Shown in pieces: positions 23,857-37,144 of a DNA stretch of 64,000 nt. The first letter of the stretch is position 1. Every line of letters starts with the position of its first letter. The stretch comes from Apostichopus japonicus (lineage: Eukaryota; Echinodermata; Holothuroidea; Aspidochirotida; Stichopodidae): positions 34,815,001-34,879,000 of the forward strand of contig NC_092580.1 of NCBI RefSeq assembly GCF_037975245.1. Reading direction: 5' to 3'. Under the pieces are notes generated by a model. The model was given only the letters and a program-made list of their open reading frames with translations. It did no database searches and was not told the origin of the DNA. A program made the translations under genes and the position numbers.

Positions 23857-26365
23857 GGTAATACCATGGTACAGATTCTTATACATGCACATCATCACAA
23901 CTTTGTTGTTGAAAAGCACTTTCAGATCCTTCTATTTTTTGTTTAAATTTTGTATGAGTACAGTGTCTGGCATCCTAGCAATGTCCCTGTCCATGGTAAT
24001 GTGGAACACAGCATTCCAGAGCTAGCTGTGCCCGCTGAGCATGCCATGATTAGCTAGTAGTAGTTGAACCAGCACTTACTGTAACAAGCCAGCCAGCAGA
24101 CCTACTACATCATGTAACAGATTGATCTCAAACCTATCTGACCTGTAAATTATTTCAATTCCCTTCTCAAGTACTAAGGTTAACTTCACAGTAGGACTAC
24201 AGGACCAAACAGCTTGCGCCATAGTGTAAACACACTGTCTTTTATGCAACTGTGACATGCAACACACATTGCCTTTTATACCACAACAATACCTATTGTT
24301 ATAGGATATGTGGAAGTGTCATCTTACACTTGACTAATTCTATTGCAATCATACACACTTATGAATTACTAAGCAGTTTATATACTGTAGCACTGATGTT
24401 CTGAACTAAAAAATAACAAAGTTTGGGATAGTTAGTCTTAACACACTAAAAAAAGCAAGGTGTCTATGTCAGGTTGAACTGTAGTAATTAACTACTGTAC
24501 AGAACTACATTGTAAACATGATGTATGGAGATTGTGAAAGTGTTCCTACTAGCCAGTCTCACTCTAACTCCATGGTCTCACCAAATCAGGGACCACAATA
24601 ACAGACATACATCAAGACTGAAAATAACTTTTCTTTAAGTATGTGTAAAAGTAAGATGGCCTGACCTTTCGATCCTAGCAGGATCTTCTTAAGTAGTAAT
24701 GACTATCCAATCTGCATTGTAAACAGTTCTATTGACAGTGGAGCTGCATAGATGATTATAGGCAGCTTGGTAGTTGCCACTGTATTGGATCAATAGTGAT
24801 TGCCTGGTTTATCTGTATTTCTATCCCATTAGTGAAATGATCAAAGAGGACATTAAGCCTACATGAATACAGGTCAAGACAAGGCAAATCCTGTTCAACT
24901 TTTATGTTTTGATTGACAGGTGTCAATTGTTTGATGTTTAACTCTATTCAGGATTTGCGCTTCCTGAAACTGTTTGCTCTATAATACTTCCCGCACATGC
25001 CAATTGAATGAACTATGTTCAGCAATAAAATCAAAAAGTTAAATAATGTGCATTTTGGTGTACTGTGCACATAATGTTATAGGTGTTATCTAATATATCT
25101 AAGTAGTAATATAATAATAATGGATGACTTTCGGCACAACTTTTTGAATGTTGAAGTCTCCTTTTCCATCAAAGTTATTATGAGTCTACTAGTTTTTCAA
25201 GTTAATCACCTTTTAAATTCGTGTTTCATGTCTGGAATGCTCTTGTTAAGCTAAAGCCATACAGACACTGGCTTCTCAGTCCAGGTCTAATTGTTAATGT
25301 ATAGTTTTATCAAGTTCATACAAACAACAGAGTACCCATGGATGACAGTCAACAGTTTGCCTGAGTAGAGTGTGTTCACTAAATGTGTTGCTATACTGAG
25401 TTTTTGTAACTAATTAGATAATCATAATTACTAATTGATGATAATTGGATAATACAAGGAGACATTCAAATCGCTGGCATTAGATAAAAAAAACAATCTG
25501 TATAATAATCTAGGTCATTAGACAAATTGCAATGCATACATTCTGCTCCATGTTTAAAACTAAACATTCCACATTTCCGTTGGTCACCTAGCTTACAGGT
25601 TCAACAAAACCACTGTTGATTGATTTATGGATGGGAACATTTGGCCTCCTTTGAGAAATTCACTATCAGCGGTCAACAAATATTATTTCTCTCTTCCAGC
25701 TGAAGATCTACTAGGCTGGTGACAATTAACTTTAAGCCACCCTACATCTTGGAGTTTTGTATCCATAGAAATCAGTCAGGGAACTCTCAAGAGCAGCAAG
25801 CAGGACAACCTGGACGACTCCTCAGTGAATGATTGCTTTCTAGTTACAGTTCATATGCACCTGCTTACTCTATATTGGTTCTAATCACCTCAACACCTGA
25901 CACAGGAAGCCAAGCTACTGTACAATATGTTTAACCTGCTTTCCACCTATTGGTTTTACTTTAATCCTGCAATCTGCTCATGTCCCTATTAAAATAACAG
26001 ACAGCCTTGAAGGCTAGGCCATTGGGGAATCCTTGCAGTTGACATTAACCTTGATATGGCATACACTCAGCTGAGAATTATCACATCCTCCCTATAAATA
26101 CATAACAGGCTCTGTTTCTAAATTACAAGGGCATAATTGATCAGTTCAGCAAGAGTGAATGATCACCTAAGATACTTTGCACCAATGTTCCCTGATATGT
26201 ATAGTATACCATTGATGTCTGCTAACTTATGCAGCCAGAGTAGTAGTGATTCAGACTTATGCAGCTAGGCTTGCATAATTAATTAATGATCGCAATCAAC
26301 AATTAGGCAAGCAAACTATTACTCATTGAATGACTTTAACCGGAGCGGCAAATCTGTACTGATAA
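23857..26365. other. no gene seen; one short retroelement tail
   Basis: AT-rich sequence without a recognisable exon. The only identified element is the tail fragment at 24641-24700. Confidence 0.5.
24641..24700 (-). mobile_element. Penelope-like tail fragment with hammerhead-like motif
   Basis: Minus strand: AAGAAGATCCTGCTAGGATC then GAAAGGTCAGGCC and TTACTTTTACACA. A second copy lies at 35585-35640. Short tails with an AAGAAG-stem-GAAAC arrangement are typical of Penelope-like retroelement ends. The five-base stem GATCC/GGATC with loop TGCTA corresponds to stem II of a hammerhead fold, but the CTGA core is mutated here. Confidence 0.45.
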
Positions 26366-27300
26366 CAGCCTGTATACAACAGTACAGTAATATTGTTGAA
26401 CTACAGCCGCTATCTATGGAGCAATATTATTATGACATATATGCCAGTATACAATAGTATTTGTAACTGATGTAACTTGCAACATTCAACCAGCATACAG
26501 CAGTACTCATATTGACAAACAGTCTGTATGTACAGCAGCACTATTGAGGACTTACAGCCAGTAAACAGCTCACTATCACTCACAAATCAACAGCCATAGT
26601 GTTCAGCAGTACGAATACTGATGTACAGCGGTAGTATGTTTTCTTATATTGACACACAGCCTGTATGTACAGCAGCGCTATCGAGGACTTACAGCCAGTA
26701 AAGTATACAGCTCACTATCACTCACAAATCAACAGCCACAGTGTTCAGCAGTACTAATACTGATGTACAGTGGTAGTATGTTTTCTTATACACAAACAGC
26801 ATACAGCAGTACTCATATTGACACACAGCATGTATGTACAGCAGCGCTATTGAGGACTTACAGCCAGTAAACAGCTCACTATCGCTCACAAATCAACAGC
26901 CATAGTGTTCAGCAGTACTAATACTGATGTACAGCGGTAGTATGTTTTCTTATACACAAATAGCATACAGCAGTACTCATATTGACACACAGCATGTATG
27001 TACAGCAGCGTTATTGAGGACTTACAGCCAGTAAACAGCTCACTATCGCTCACAAATCAACAGCCAGTGTTCAGCAGTACGAATACTGATGTACAGCAGT
27101 AGTATGTTTTCTTATACACAAATAGCATACAGCAGAACTCATATTGACACACAGCCTGTATGCAATGCATTAAGTCTGTGAACTTACAGCCAGTATACAG
27201 CAGTAATCATACAACAGTGTACAGCTGTAGTATGTTTGCTGACATACAACAAGCATACAGCAGCACTCATATTGACAAACAGCCTGTATGCAATGCAGTA
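26366..27300. repeat. complex minisatellite, about 165-bp unit, 4-5 copies
   Basis: Each unit contains GAGGACTTACAGCCAGTAAA, then CTCACTATCGCTCACAAATC, and a block with TGATGTACAGCGGTAGTATG. The first spacing is shorter (137 bp), the later ones 164-169 bp. It is composed of sub-motifs ATACAGCAGT shared with the next array. Confidence 0.85.
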
Positions 27301-28085
27301 CTGTGAAGTTACAGCCAGTATACAGCAGTACTTATACAACAGTATACAGCTGTAGTATGTTTGCTGACATACAACCAACAAACAGCAATAGTATCGCTGG
27401 CAATTAAACAGCCAGTGAGTACTAATACTAACATACAGCAATTAAATGTTCAGCCAGTGAGTACTAATACTAACATACAGCAGTATACAGCTGTAGTATG
27501 TTTGCTGACAAACAGCCAGTATGCAGCAATATCGCTGGCAATTAAACAGCCAGTGAGTACTAATACTAACATACAGCAGTATACAGCTGTAGTATGTTTG
27601 CTGACAAACAGCCAGTATGCAGCAATATCGCTGGCAATTAAACAGCCAGTGAGTACTAATACTAACATACAGCAGTATACAGCTGTAGTATGTTTGCTGA
27701 CAAACAACCAGTATGCAGCAATATCGCTGGCAATTAAACAGCCAGTGAGTACTAATACTAACATACAGCAGTATACAGCTGTAGTATGTTTGCTGACAAA
27801 CAGCCAGTATGCAGCAATATCGCTGGCAATTAAACAGCCAGTGAGTACTAATACTAACATACAGCAGTATACAGCTGTAGTATGTTTGCTGACAAACAGC
27901 CAGTATACAGCAATATCGCTGGCAATTAAACAGCCAGTGAGTACTAATACTAACATACAGCAGTATACAGCTGTAGTATGTTTGCTGACAAACAGCCAGT
28001 ATACAGCAATATCGCTGGCAATTAAACAGCCAGTGAGTACTAATACTAACATACAGCAGTATTTAGCAGTATACAGCAGTACTAC
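27301..28085. repeat. minisatellite, 96-bp unit, about 7 copies
   Basis: Unit contains CAGTATACAGCTGTAGTATG and GCAATATCGCTGGCAATTAA at an exact 96-bp spacing. As 96 is 32 codons and no stop occurs, long ORFs appear on both strands; they are by-products. It evolved from the neighbouring 165-bp array. Confidence 0.92.
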
Positions 28086-31000
28086 TGCTGACCCACCACT
28101 AGTATGTATACAACATCACTAAATGTTGACAAACAGCCTGAATACAACAGCAATATAACTGCTATACAGCAGTACTGCACAACACACACTTTAAAACAGG
28201 TATGTATCTATGCACACTGGTGGTTGTACCTGGTGCTCTGTTGAGCGGGAAGGCACGTACTGTGCAGTGCCTCAATCCTCAATCACTGACTACAGGCACC
28301 AGTTAACCTAGGAATATTTTGTTTTCTAATTAATATAATTCTTAATTTAAAAAAGTTACATAATTGTGTTTAATACAATTGTACAAGTCCATTCCTCAAA
28401 TAGGTTACAAGAAAAAACTCAGATACACTTTATCTTCTTTGTAAGTGTCACAGAGTGGCCAACAGAGTAACCAGGTCATATCATCAGGCATCCTGTCACA
28501 ACCTGAATGTGAAACCAACATTGGCATGAATATTAACTTTAACACTCCTCACATTAGGCATGCATAAAGCATCAGAAGGGAAAATTCCCAGTTCCATCCA
28601 TATTGTGCACTCACAAAGGCATCAACTTTACAAACATCAAAACAAACTAATTCAGCAGCTTCAAACTTTCCCTTTATAGTAAGTCTTTAAACTGACACTA
28701 TCCTTACTTTCTTTTTGCATACAGTTTACACAGTGTATTGTTAGCAATGCAGGGTTCTGCCTCCCTGGACAGGAGCAATGTTTTAGCCAGGGATGCAAAC
28801 CATTCTAATTGCTTGTGTGCATCAGTCAGCCCAGGTGGACACAAACTTATTATAAGAGAAACAAACCCTAAGTACACCCATTCACAACTAGGCCTACAAC
28901 CCAGAACAAAATACATTTTTGAATGAACATCTTTGTTTCTTTCTCTTTAAAAAAAAAACACAAATTCTTCTGAAAAGAGCAAAAATTTCTACCAATCCTA
29001 GTACAGTTGATTGAATTTGTCTGAAAACTAATAAATCATAACATCCAATGGCAAGGTACAGTGTTAACAACATTGCCACAACAGACATTTTCATGCTAAA
29101 ATTTGTCAATGATGATTTCCCATGATTTGATTGGCTAATAGTTCCTTACCAACTGTTTGCAGACATCCTTGCATCTGTAGTGCTCAGTGAACACAAGTAT
29201 TCAACTTCTTTAACCTGTGTAGAGATAGCGAAGTTTGTGGTATAGGCTGTCATATGTGTGCACTCAAATATAACGTTAGGCCATTTTGTCACTAGTATGT
29301 TTCAACAACAATCGCTCTTGGTACAAAGCCATTGAATTGTTTCTGAGACTATCAGTAATATTTGAATCATTGTTTTGAACAGAAAATGTTATGAGTTGAG
29401 ACAAACTATATGCATTTTGTGGGAAGCTATCATCTCTGATCCTAAGAAGCATATTTCATCTCCAGTATGTTTCTTCTCTCTGCATTGAGAGTTGCTAATG
29501 TAAAATGTGCATTCATACTACAGTAGCTTCTGTTGAAATTTTTTCATGGTCCCATTGACCATGTGCTTCAGTAAATTGTTTTGGTGCAATGTTCAAGTGT
29601 ACACTACTGTACTTTGTGCATCGTCAAAAGTAGCCATTGAAGTTCCATTTTTTTTTAAATCGCTTTTTTTTTAAAAAGCTATGCACATAGCCCTACTGTA
29701 ATTTTCGAACTTTTGAGGTTGGTCAGTAACTTTAAATAATCTACAGTGCCAATCACTAAGTAAAAAAAAATTGCAATTGATTCAAAAATTAAGACATCCA
29801 CAGATATTTTTTGAATCAATTACAGGCATTTGAGAAGTAATCCATGATTCCATTGGGGGGGGGGGGGTGATCAACATTTTGTTGCCCAAAAAATACTTTT
29901 TCATGTCAGTAATTCATGACATGTGAAATGCAAACTGAAATATTTCACAACAGTAAAGTTTTACTTGATTATAAGAACTTTACTATCCAAGCAAATGAAT
30001 CACTGAACATTTTTACTTATAGAGACTTTAACATTATCTGTAAGCTTTATTTACAAAGTTCATATCTAGCTCTGCTATCAATTCATGTCACCTGTGACTG
30101 TCATATCTTCCTATGATCTCAGAGTCTTACAGATATTAACCAAATTTTCATGGCTGACACAGTACTTTCAATCAAATTTAATGTGTTATACCTCAAGCCA
30201 GTACTGCGCAATGATCTACTATAATACAAAACCAAACTTTGATTTCAGTTATATAAGTTACAGAAACGTGTGACCTTTGATATTTAAGTTAATAAACAGT
30301 GCTGCAAGATGCTTCTGATACCTAAAAGATTAAAGAGATAAAAAAAGGTTACATATGAACTAATACATTATATTTCTAGAGTTCTTTCTATTGGTTGGAT
30401 TTAGAACTGATCAGAGCAAGATCTTGGCATTGAACTAGCATTTCATGATAGCTATTGTACATAGTAAAAAGAATCTCGAAGACAAGAACAACTGCATCTA
30501 TATCAAGCATTGATATCACAGCTGCTGAATAAAAAGAAATTGATAATATGAATAGCAAGTCTATTATTGTTTGCTTGGTATTTCCTCCTTTTTCTCCCTT
30601 TGTATTAATCTTAACTGTATTTGTTTGGATGCATTAAATTGATTTTCATTATGTATGTGAATTGTCGGCAATCCATTCATTGAAAATGTAGACCTCACTT
30701 TATCCCGACTGGACAAATTTCCTCTTTGAAAATTTCATGAGCAAATATTTCATCACCACCTTCGCAGTTGATACAGTGTAACACAATACTGTGCTCATAG
30801 GCTATACCCTTCATTTATTGATCACTTAACAAGAATGTTATGCAGACCATGATGTATATTGTTTGGTTTCTTGCAGCAATAATTTCAGAGAATGATGGAG
30901 GCACCCCAAATTTAGCTTGGCCCTTTGAAAATTCCAAACCAAATTGAAGGCTCCTAGAAACAAGAAGGCATGATGGCCTCCTCTTGCCAATCAAACATAA

Positions 31001-31826
31001 GGCCAGGATGAAAACATTTTGATATAAATACAGTTTTGAACTTCAGCCTAAAAATGCTGCACCCCCAAAAAAAGAGCAAATTACATTATACAAAGGTTGA
31101 AAGTCTTGTGTTCCACAGAGATGTGTGTTATGAAGAGCTGTGCACTTAATATTAACCTACAGGAGAGAGTCCAAAGGGGCATCTTGTTATTGTCATCCAA
31201 GAAACCATGGAAATAAATATGCAAAGAAAAACTAAGGAATGTCTACAAACAAATTTAATTTGAAATAGGACCTTGAGACTCTCACACAGCAACACTAGGA
31301 AGACCTACTGCAATCAAGCATGCATTAGTAACATAAATGGAAAGTGTTCACCAGGGAATTAACTTGCATTCTTTCTTAGGCCTTTTCCAGGGAATACCAT
31401 GACAAATGCCGATATGTGGCAATTACTTTGTTAATATTTGTTAGATGTCTGCTTTGCTCAAACTGCAAATTTTTCAAACTTCTTACTTCCATGTCAATAT
31501 TCAGGTCTACAATGATCACACTTCCTGTGTGAGTTACTTGAAAAGAGATTAGTTAATATTTTAAAGTGGTTTCTGTGTTAATAATTCAGACACAAACAAT
31601 TGCTGAAATGTATAAATGTTGCAGCAATGCATTCAGTATATAAGCAAGAAAGCTAAGATTCTGTTTTAAACTAGAAGAAAAATTGCACTTTTAAGCAATT
31701 GGGTAAAATTGGTTGAACAATCCAAATCAAAGGAGGTATGTAATTTTAACTGAGCATTCCAATGATACAACAGTGCAGACAAACATGAAAGGACATAGAC
31801 TTGTGGATGATTAGAAATAGCAAAGC
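28086..31826. other. no gene seen; contains one copy of an 8-kb-spaced duplication
   Basis: AT-rich. The segment at about 29035-29700 is homologous to 37383-37900 in the same orientation (shared ATTTGATTGGCTRATAGT, TTGAATTGTTTCTGAGACTA, CAAAAGTAGCCRTTGAAGT). A G-run is at 29857-29868. ORFs are short and uninformative. Confidence 0.5.
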
Positions 31827-31834
31827 ATCAATAC

Positions 31835-32870
31835 TAGTGTTTACACGGGTCCAAAAATCGGGAACCGGGTACCCGAGAGCCGTTACCCGTCGGGTATCCG
31901 GGTACCCGGGAAAAAATTGTTTACCCTCGTGTATCAAGATTTTCAAGAAATTACATATTAAATGCTATAATAAATGAATTATATTCTCTAATGACAATGT
32001 TTTCATGTTCAAAAACGTATGTGTAAGGTAAGGTCTAAAGCCTTCCTCAATAATTTCTACGTGCTTTTTTTCTGTCATAAACTTGTTAATTACTTAATAT
32101 AATTAACATTACTACTAATTAGTAGTAATCTTGTTAACATCGCACTGCCGCCGCTGCTTATGCTTGCTCTCCACGTCTATTGGATCAGACCATAAAATAT
32201 CCCTTTAGCTCAGTTGTTACTACTACTATCTATTATGCAGGCCCAGGGTTCGCATTAGCCGCGAGATTACGCGATTCGCGCAATTTGATCGCATTTGGAA
32301 TACACTATTAGTATAAAGCCACTTGCGATTATTATTTTTTAGTTATCCCGTCTATAATCCATAAACATGTCGTAAAATTCCTTGTCAGCCTTTCCTTCTA
32401 TGAATTAAACGACTGAATAAATAATAATTTCTTCCACATGGTAGCCTAACACCACACTAAGTCAATGCATGAGAAATCTAGCTAAGCCTAACCATCTGTT
32501 TAATTATTCGCTGAAATTGTGACGCAGTTATAAGATATCCATGGAACACATTCATTATTGCAGTTACGTTCGACCACATGGTTGCCTAACACCACACTAA
32601 GTCAATGGGGTAATCTAGCATAGCCATTTGTTTATTAGCTGAAATTATGACGCAGTTATAAGATATCCATGGAATACTTTCGTTATTGCTGTTATCTTCA
32701 ACCACATGGTAGCCTAACACCACACTAAGTCAATGGGAAATCTGCCTAACCGTAGATTTGCATTTTTTTTTTAAATCACACTTTGCGTAGGATTCGAGTA
32801 ATAAATTAGGAACCGGGTAGTATCGCGTCGGTCGGGTACCCGGGTACCCGGATAACCCGTGCAAACACTA
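31835..32870. mobile_element. hAT-like non-autonomous element, 1036 bp, TSD ATCAATAC
   Basis: Starts TAGTGTTTACACGGGT, ends CCCGTGCAAACACTA, flanked by the perfect 8-bp duplication ATCAATAC (31827-31834 and 32871-32878). The sub-terminal regions are rich in palindromic GGGTACCCG blocks. The interior carries three copies of the ACCACACTAAGTCAATG-type block. It is an inverted relative of the interrupted element at 21696-23856. No transposase ORF. Confidence 0.85.
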
Positions 32871-32878
32871 ATCAATAC

Positions 32879-33685
32879 TGATATTCTTTGTGGTTAGTCT
32901 TTAAATCCATCTCTGGTAAATGTTTGCTAGGGAGTAGTGTGAATATATTTGAAAGGTACTTTATCTGATTTGCTCACTTGGATTGCACAATCAATATGTA
33001 TCAGAGAACACATTAGTGTTATTCTCTGGAAGCTCTAAACACACTGCCAGAGAAACCCAGTACATATATGACATCAATGACAGATTGTGTCAGTAAATAT
33101 TGATTAGTAAGCTGCTGTTCACCTCAATATATACATACAGTACACAGGCAAATCAATAGGTACAACAACCAAACATTTAGGTCACTCAACTAAGCCTCTG
33201 GTAAGGAACAGAAGATACAGAGCCAGGGTGCAATTAATCCCATTCTGAAAGCATTTGGCTGACTAGAGAACTGTAGCAACAGAAACAGAAATAGGAAAGC
33301 CTGTTGCTTTTGTATTGCTGATCCAGGATAAGAGCAGGATATCAAATCAGTGTGTCCATATAGCATTTACAGAACATTTTTAGGGCTACTTGAACTAACA
33401 GTGCTGTAGAGTACAGTACATGCTAGAAACAGCAAATACTGAAGGATATATGCATCATCATGTGCTACCCGGCTAGAGAAGTGTAAAATATATCATAGAT
33501 TAATTATAGATTAATTATAAATGAATTACTTTAACATGTTTCAACAGAGTGATATAAACACTAATAGACTAATTAAATAATTTAATTAAATAAGTCAATG
33601 CCTAACTCCCTAGATCCAAAGTTCTGTTTAAAAGAAACCCTTGTTTAAGAATAAATTACAGTTATGTATACATTTCACAACTTCT
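32879..33685. other. no gene seen
   Basis: Unremarkable AT-rich sequence between an element and a minisatellite. Confidence 0.5.
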
Positions 33686-34985
33686 GACTGGACTGTGACA
33701 GACAATTACCTGGACCTAATACATCTTGTAATGTAAGTACTAACTGACTAGAACTGACTGTTATGATCACCTGGGACTTATTTATGCATATGTAGTGATA
33801 TACTGCTGCCTGGACTTGAGAGACGATTACCTGGACCTAATACATCTTGTAATGTACTGCTGACTGGACTTGGCTGTTACGATAACATGGGACTTATTTA
33901 TGCACATAGTGATATACTGCTGACTTGACTTGACAGACGATTACCTGGACCTAATGCATCTTGTAATGTACTGCTGACTGGACTTGGCTGTTACGATAAC
34001 CTGGGACTTATTTATGCATATGTAGTGATATACTGCTGCCTGGACTTGAGAGACGATTACCTGGACCTAATGCATCTTGTAATGTACTGCTGACTGGACT
34101 TGGCTGTTACGATAACCTGGGACTTATTTATGCACATAGTGATATACTGCTGACTTGACTTGACAGACGATTACCTGGACCTAATGCATCTTGTAATGTA
34201 CTGCTGACTGGACTTGGCTGTTACGATAACCTGGGACTTATTTATGCACATAGTGATATACTGCTGACTTGACTTGACAGACGATTACCTGGACCTAATG
34301 CATCTTGTAATGTACTACTGACTGAACTTGGCTGTTATGATCACCTGGGACTTATTTATGCATGTAGTGATATACTGCTGACTGGACTTGACAGACGATT
34401 ACCTGGACCTAATGCATCTTGTAATGTGCTGCTGACTGAACTTGGCTGTTACGATAACCTGGGACTTATTTATGCATGTAGTGATATACTGCTGACTTGA
34501 CTTGACAGACGATTACCTGGACCTAATGCATCTTGTAATGTACTACTGACTGAACTTGGCTGTTATGATCACCTGGGACTTATTTATGCATATGTAGTGA
34601 TATACTGCTGACTGGACTTGACAGACGATTACCTGGACCTAATGCATCTTGTAATGTACTGCTGACTGGACTTGGCTGTTACGATAACCTGGGACTTATT
34701 TATGCATATGTAGTGATATACTGCTGACTTGACTTGACAGACGATTACCTGGACCTAATGCATCTTGTAATGTACTGCTGACTGAACTTGACTGTTAAGA
34801 TAACCTGGGACTTATTTATGCATGTAGTGATCTACTGCTGACTTGACTTGACAGACGATTACCTGGACCTAATGCATCTTGTAATGTACTGCTGACTGAA
34901 CTTGACTGTTAAGATAACCTGGGACTTATTTATGCATATGTAGTGATATACTGCTGACTTGACTTGACAGACGATTACCTGGACT
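33686..34985. repeat. minisatellite, 114-118 bp unit, about 11 copies
   Basis: Unit contains GACGATTACCTGGACCTAAT, GCATCTTGTAATGTACTGCT and a GGGACTTATTTATGCATATG block. Length differences come from a TATG or TATGTAG indel next to TTATGCA. Confidence 0.92.
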
Positions 34986-36056
34986 ACTTACATGTGGATT
35001 CCAGTACTTGAACCTTAAGGCTTACTGTACTACATACTGTACATGTGTCTCATGCCCCCATAAAGTAATTACACCTTGACATGTGGATTCCAGTACTGGA
35101 ACCTTACAGTACTACATACATGTGTCTCATGCCCAAGTTGTGGGCACATATTATGTGCAGTGGTAGTGCCTGCCCCAGGCATTTGTAACCATTGCTGTGT
35201 TCATAACTATATAGTGCAGACTTTAAACATGTATGCTCAGTCTAGAGATTTTCACCAGATTGCTTGTGAGGCTGTCATCAGACCTGTCAATCATCCTAGC
35301 TTTAATAAAAGAGCTGCAGATGTGCAACCAATATAGCTGGAAAGTTTTATTAATAGAACGCTAATGGATTTTCAGTAGAAATCAACACCGACTAGCTATA
35401 AAGACTGTTAGGCAAGTATCAATACACATAACACTCAATGTATACAAGGCAAATACAATTTTAAAAAAAGATGCCAAAGCCTACCTTTTAAATCATATGA
35501 ATGTCTAGCTTGTAAATATCTTTCTTGCTTTTTATATTTTACAGTGTTTGTATGCATGTTTTAGATGTTTTAATAGTAAATTTCTTGTGTAAAAGTAACT
35601 TGGCCCGACGTTTCGATCCTAGCAGGATCTTCTTCAAAGGCTAAATGACAAGTAACAGTAACAGAAGGGACAAAAACACGCACAGAATACAGACAGGTTA
35701 ATGAGCACGGTGAGCCCAATGAGATACTGTAGATGTAAGGGGATTAGTGGACAAGGGATGGAGAGAAGAAAGCAACGACTAAATCATTCCAAAAATTGCG
35801 GATCTTTTAAAAAAACTGCAAAGAGTATGATGGATATAGTTTGTTAAAACAGCAATGACTGATGAAATCATTGTACTTTGAGAATCCAGTTTGTATATAT
35901 CACAATGTGTTGCGGGTTGGATTAGGAAATATTTCAAACAAAGCACTTGCTTATATGCAAACACAGTTTCATGCATATCATCTTGGCAGGGAATATAATC
36001 GTTTATTTAAAAACTGGTTAGAACTAGTGTTATAGAATGTACACATGTCGCACATA
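34986..36056. other. no gene seen; two-copy repeat and retroelement tail
   Basis: CATGTGGATTCCAGTACTKG occurs twice (34990 and 35078). The tail fragment at 35585-35640 is listed separately. Nothing else recognised. Confidence 0.5.
35585..35640 (-). mobile_element. Penelope-like tail fragment with hammerhead-like motif, copy 2
   Basis: Minus strand: TTGAAGAAGATCCTGCTAGG, then ATCGAAACGTCGGGCC. This copy keeps the GAAAC box and a stem-loop GATCC-TGCTA-GGATC. The upstream core reads TTGAAGA instead of CTGANGA, so a self-cleaving hammerhead would be disabled at the first core position. It shares TTACTTTTACACA with the copy at 24641-24700. Confidence 0.5.
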
Positions 36057-36064
36057 TTTATTGT

Positions 36065-37136
36065 TAGCGTTGTGCGGGATCCCGGTAGTCAAATGAATCC
36101 CGGTATCCCAATCCCGGTACTGACTAGTCCCGATCACAGTGCAATCTGTAACTACTACCGGTATTGGGAAAACAACCGGTTATTACATATGTTTCGGTAT
36201 CATTCCCGGGAATCCCGGACATAATAAAAATATCTACGTGTTAATATTTGAAATAAAGAAAAGAAAACACGTTATTTCTGGTCTCTGTGTTCTTAGTTTG
36301 AATAATATCTGATCAATTTACGTACTGGCCTAGACCTATATATTAATGAATCAACTTTTCATGTAGTAATTTGGACCTAGGCTACACCCAAATATCGAAC
36401 GTTACTTGCGCTCAGCATGTTACGGGACCTCAAAGTTTTTCTGAAATTTTCGTTATTTATTCTTCCTTCAAACGATAATTGTCAAGGTTCCCATGTACAA
36501 AATCTTACCCTTATGCATTTCACCTCATTTTGTTATAATAATTATAACGATTTAATAAATTTTGAGCCAAAACCGCAGTGAGTATATCCAGTTTAAATCC
36601 ATCTTCGCACAGGACTGTATATTAATATAGCCTCTGGGTACGGTACCTGTACACACAGTGCAGTGCGGTACTTGAGATTTGATGCTGTAATGAAATGGAT
36701 TCGTTTATTAATGCGGGGGATTCCACGATGTCATTTATAGTTATCTTTCGCTACTTTTTTAATTTTTAAGAACTTTTGTTGGAAAGATTGATATTGTACG
36801 TATTGAACGTATATTTTCTGGAGTAAACAACGCCCGATTAACGATATAAATAAATCTGTACTATTCTTATGTACGTAGTTTATAATCAAAGGCCCTAATA
36901 GAACGTATTATTTTTTTTTTATTTTTTTTTTTATAACCGTGCGTGTAAGAGTATGTATGTATAGCCTAGGCTATGCATATTAAATGTATGATATTGACAG
37001 TCTCGTAACTAAGTGATTTGAACCATAGATGAAAGTTGAGGAAAATCCTGGTTGAAGTTACGATACCGGAATTCATGTTGCAACACTACCGGTTGTGTGA
37101 AATCCGACTACCGCACAACGCTACCGCACAACGCTA
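36065..37136. mobile_element. hAT-like non-autonomous element, 1072 bp, TSD TTTATTGT
   Basis: Begins TAGCGTTGTGCGGGATCCCG and ends CCGCACAACGCTA, flanked by the perfect 8-bp duplication TTTATTGT (36057-36064 and 37137-37144). The right terminus is present twice in tandem (13-bp CCGCACAACGCTA copies). It is rich in ATCCCGG/CCGGTATC palindromic blocks near the ends. No transposase ORF. Confidence 0.85.
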
Positions 37137-37144
37137 TTTATTGT

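Noticed and set aside
27361-28122. 253-codon and 200-codon ORFs with 32-residue repeats
   Set aside because: They are by-products of the 96-bp minisatellite.
32205-32250. tRNA-like string CCCTTTAGCTCAGTTGTTA
   Set aside because: No matching anticodon arm, T-loop GGTTCRANNCC or acceptor stem pairing follows. It lies inside a hAT-like element.
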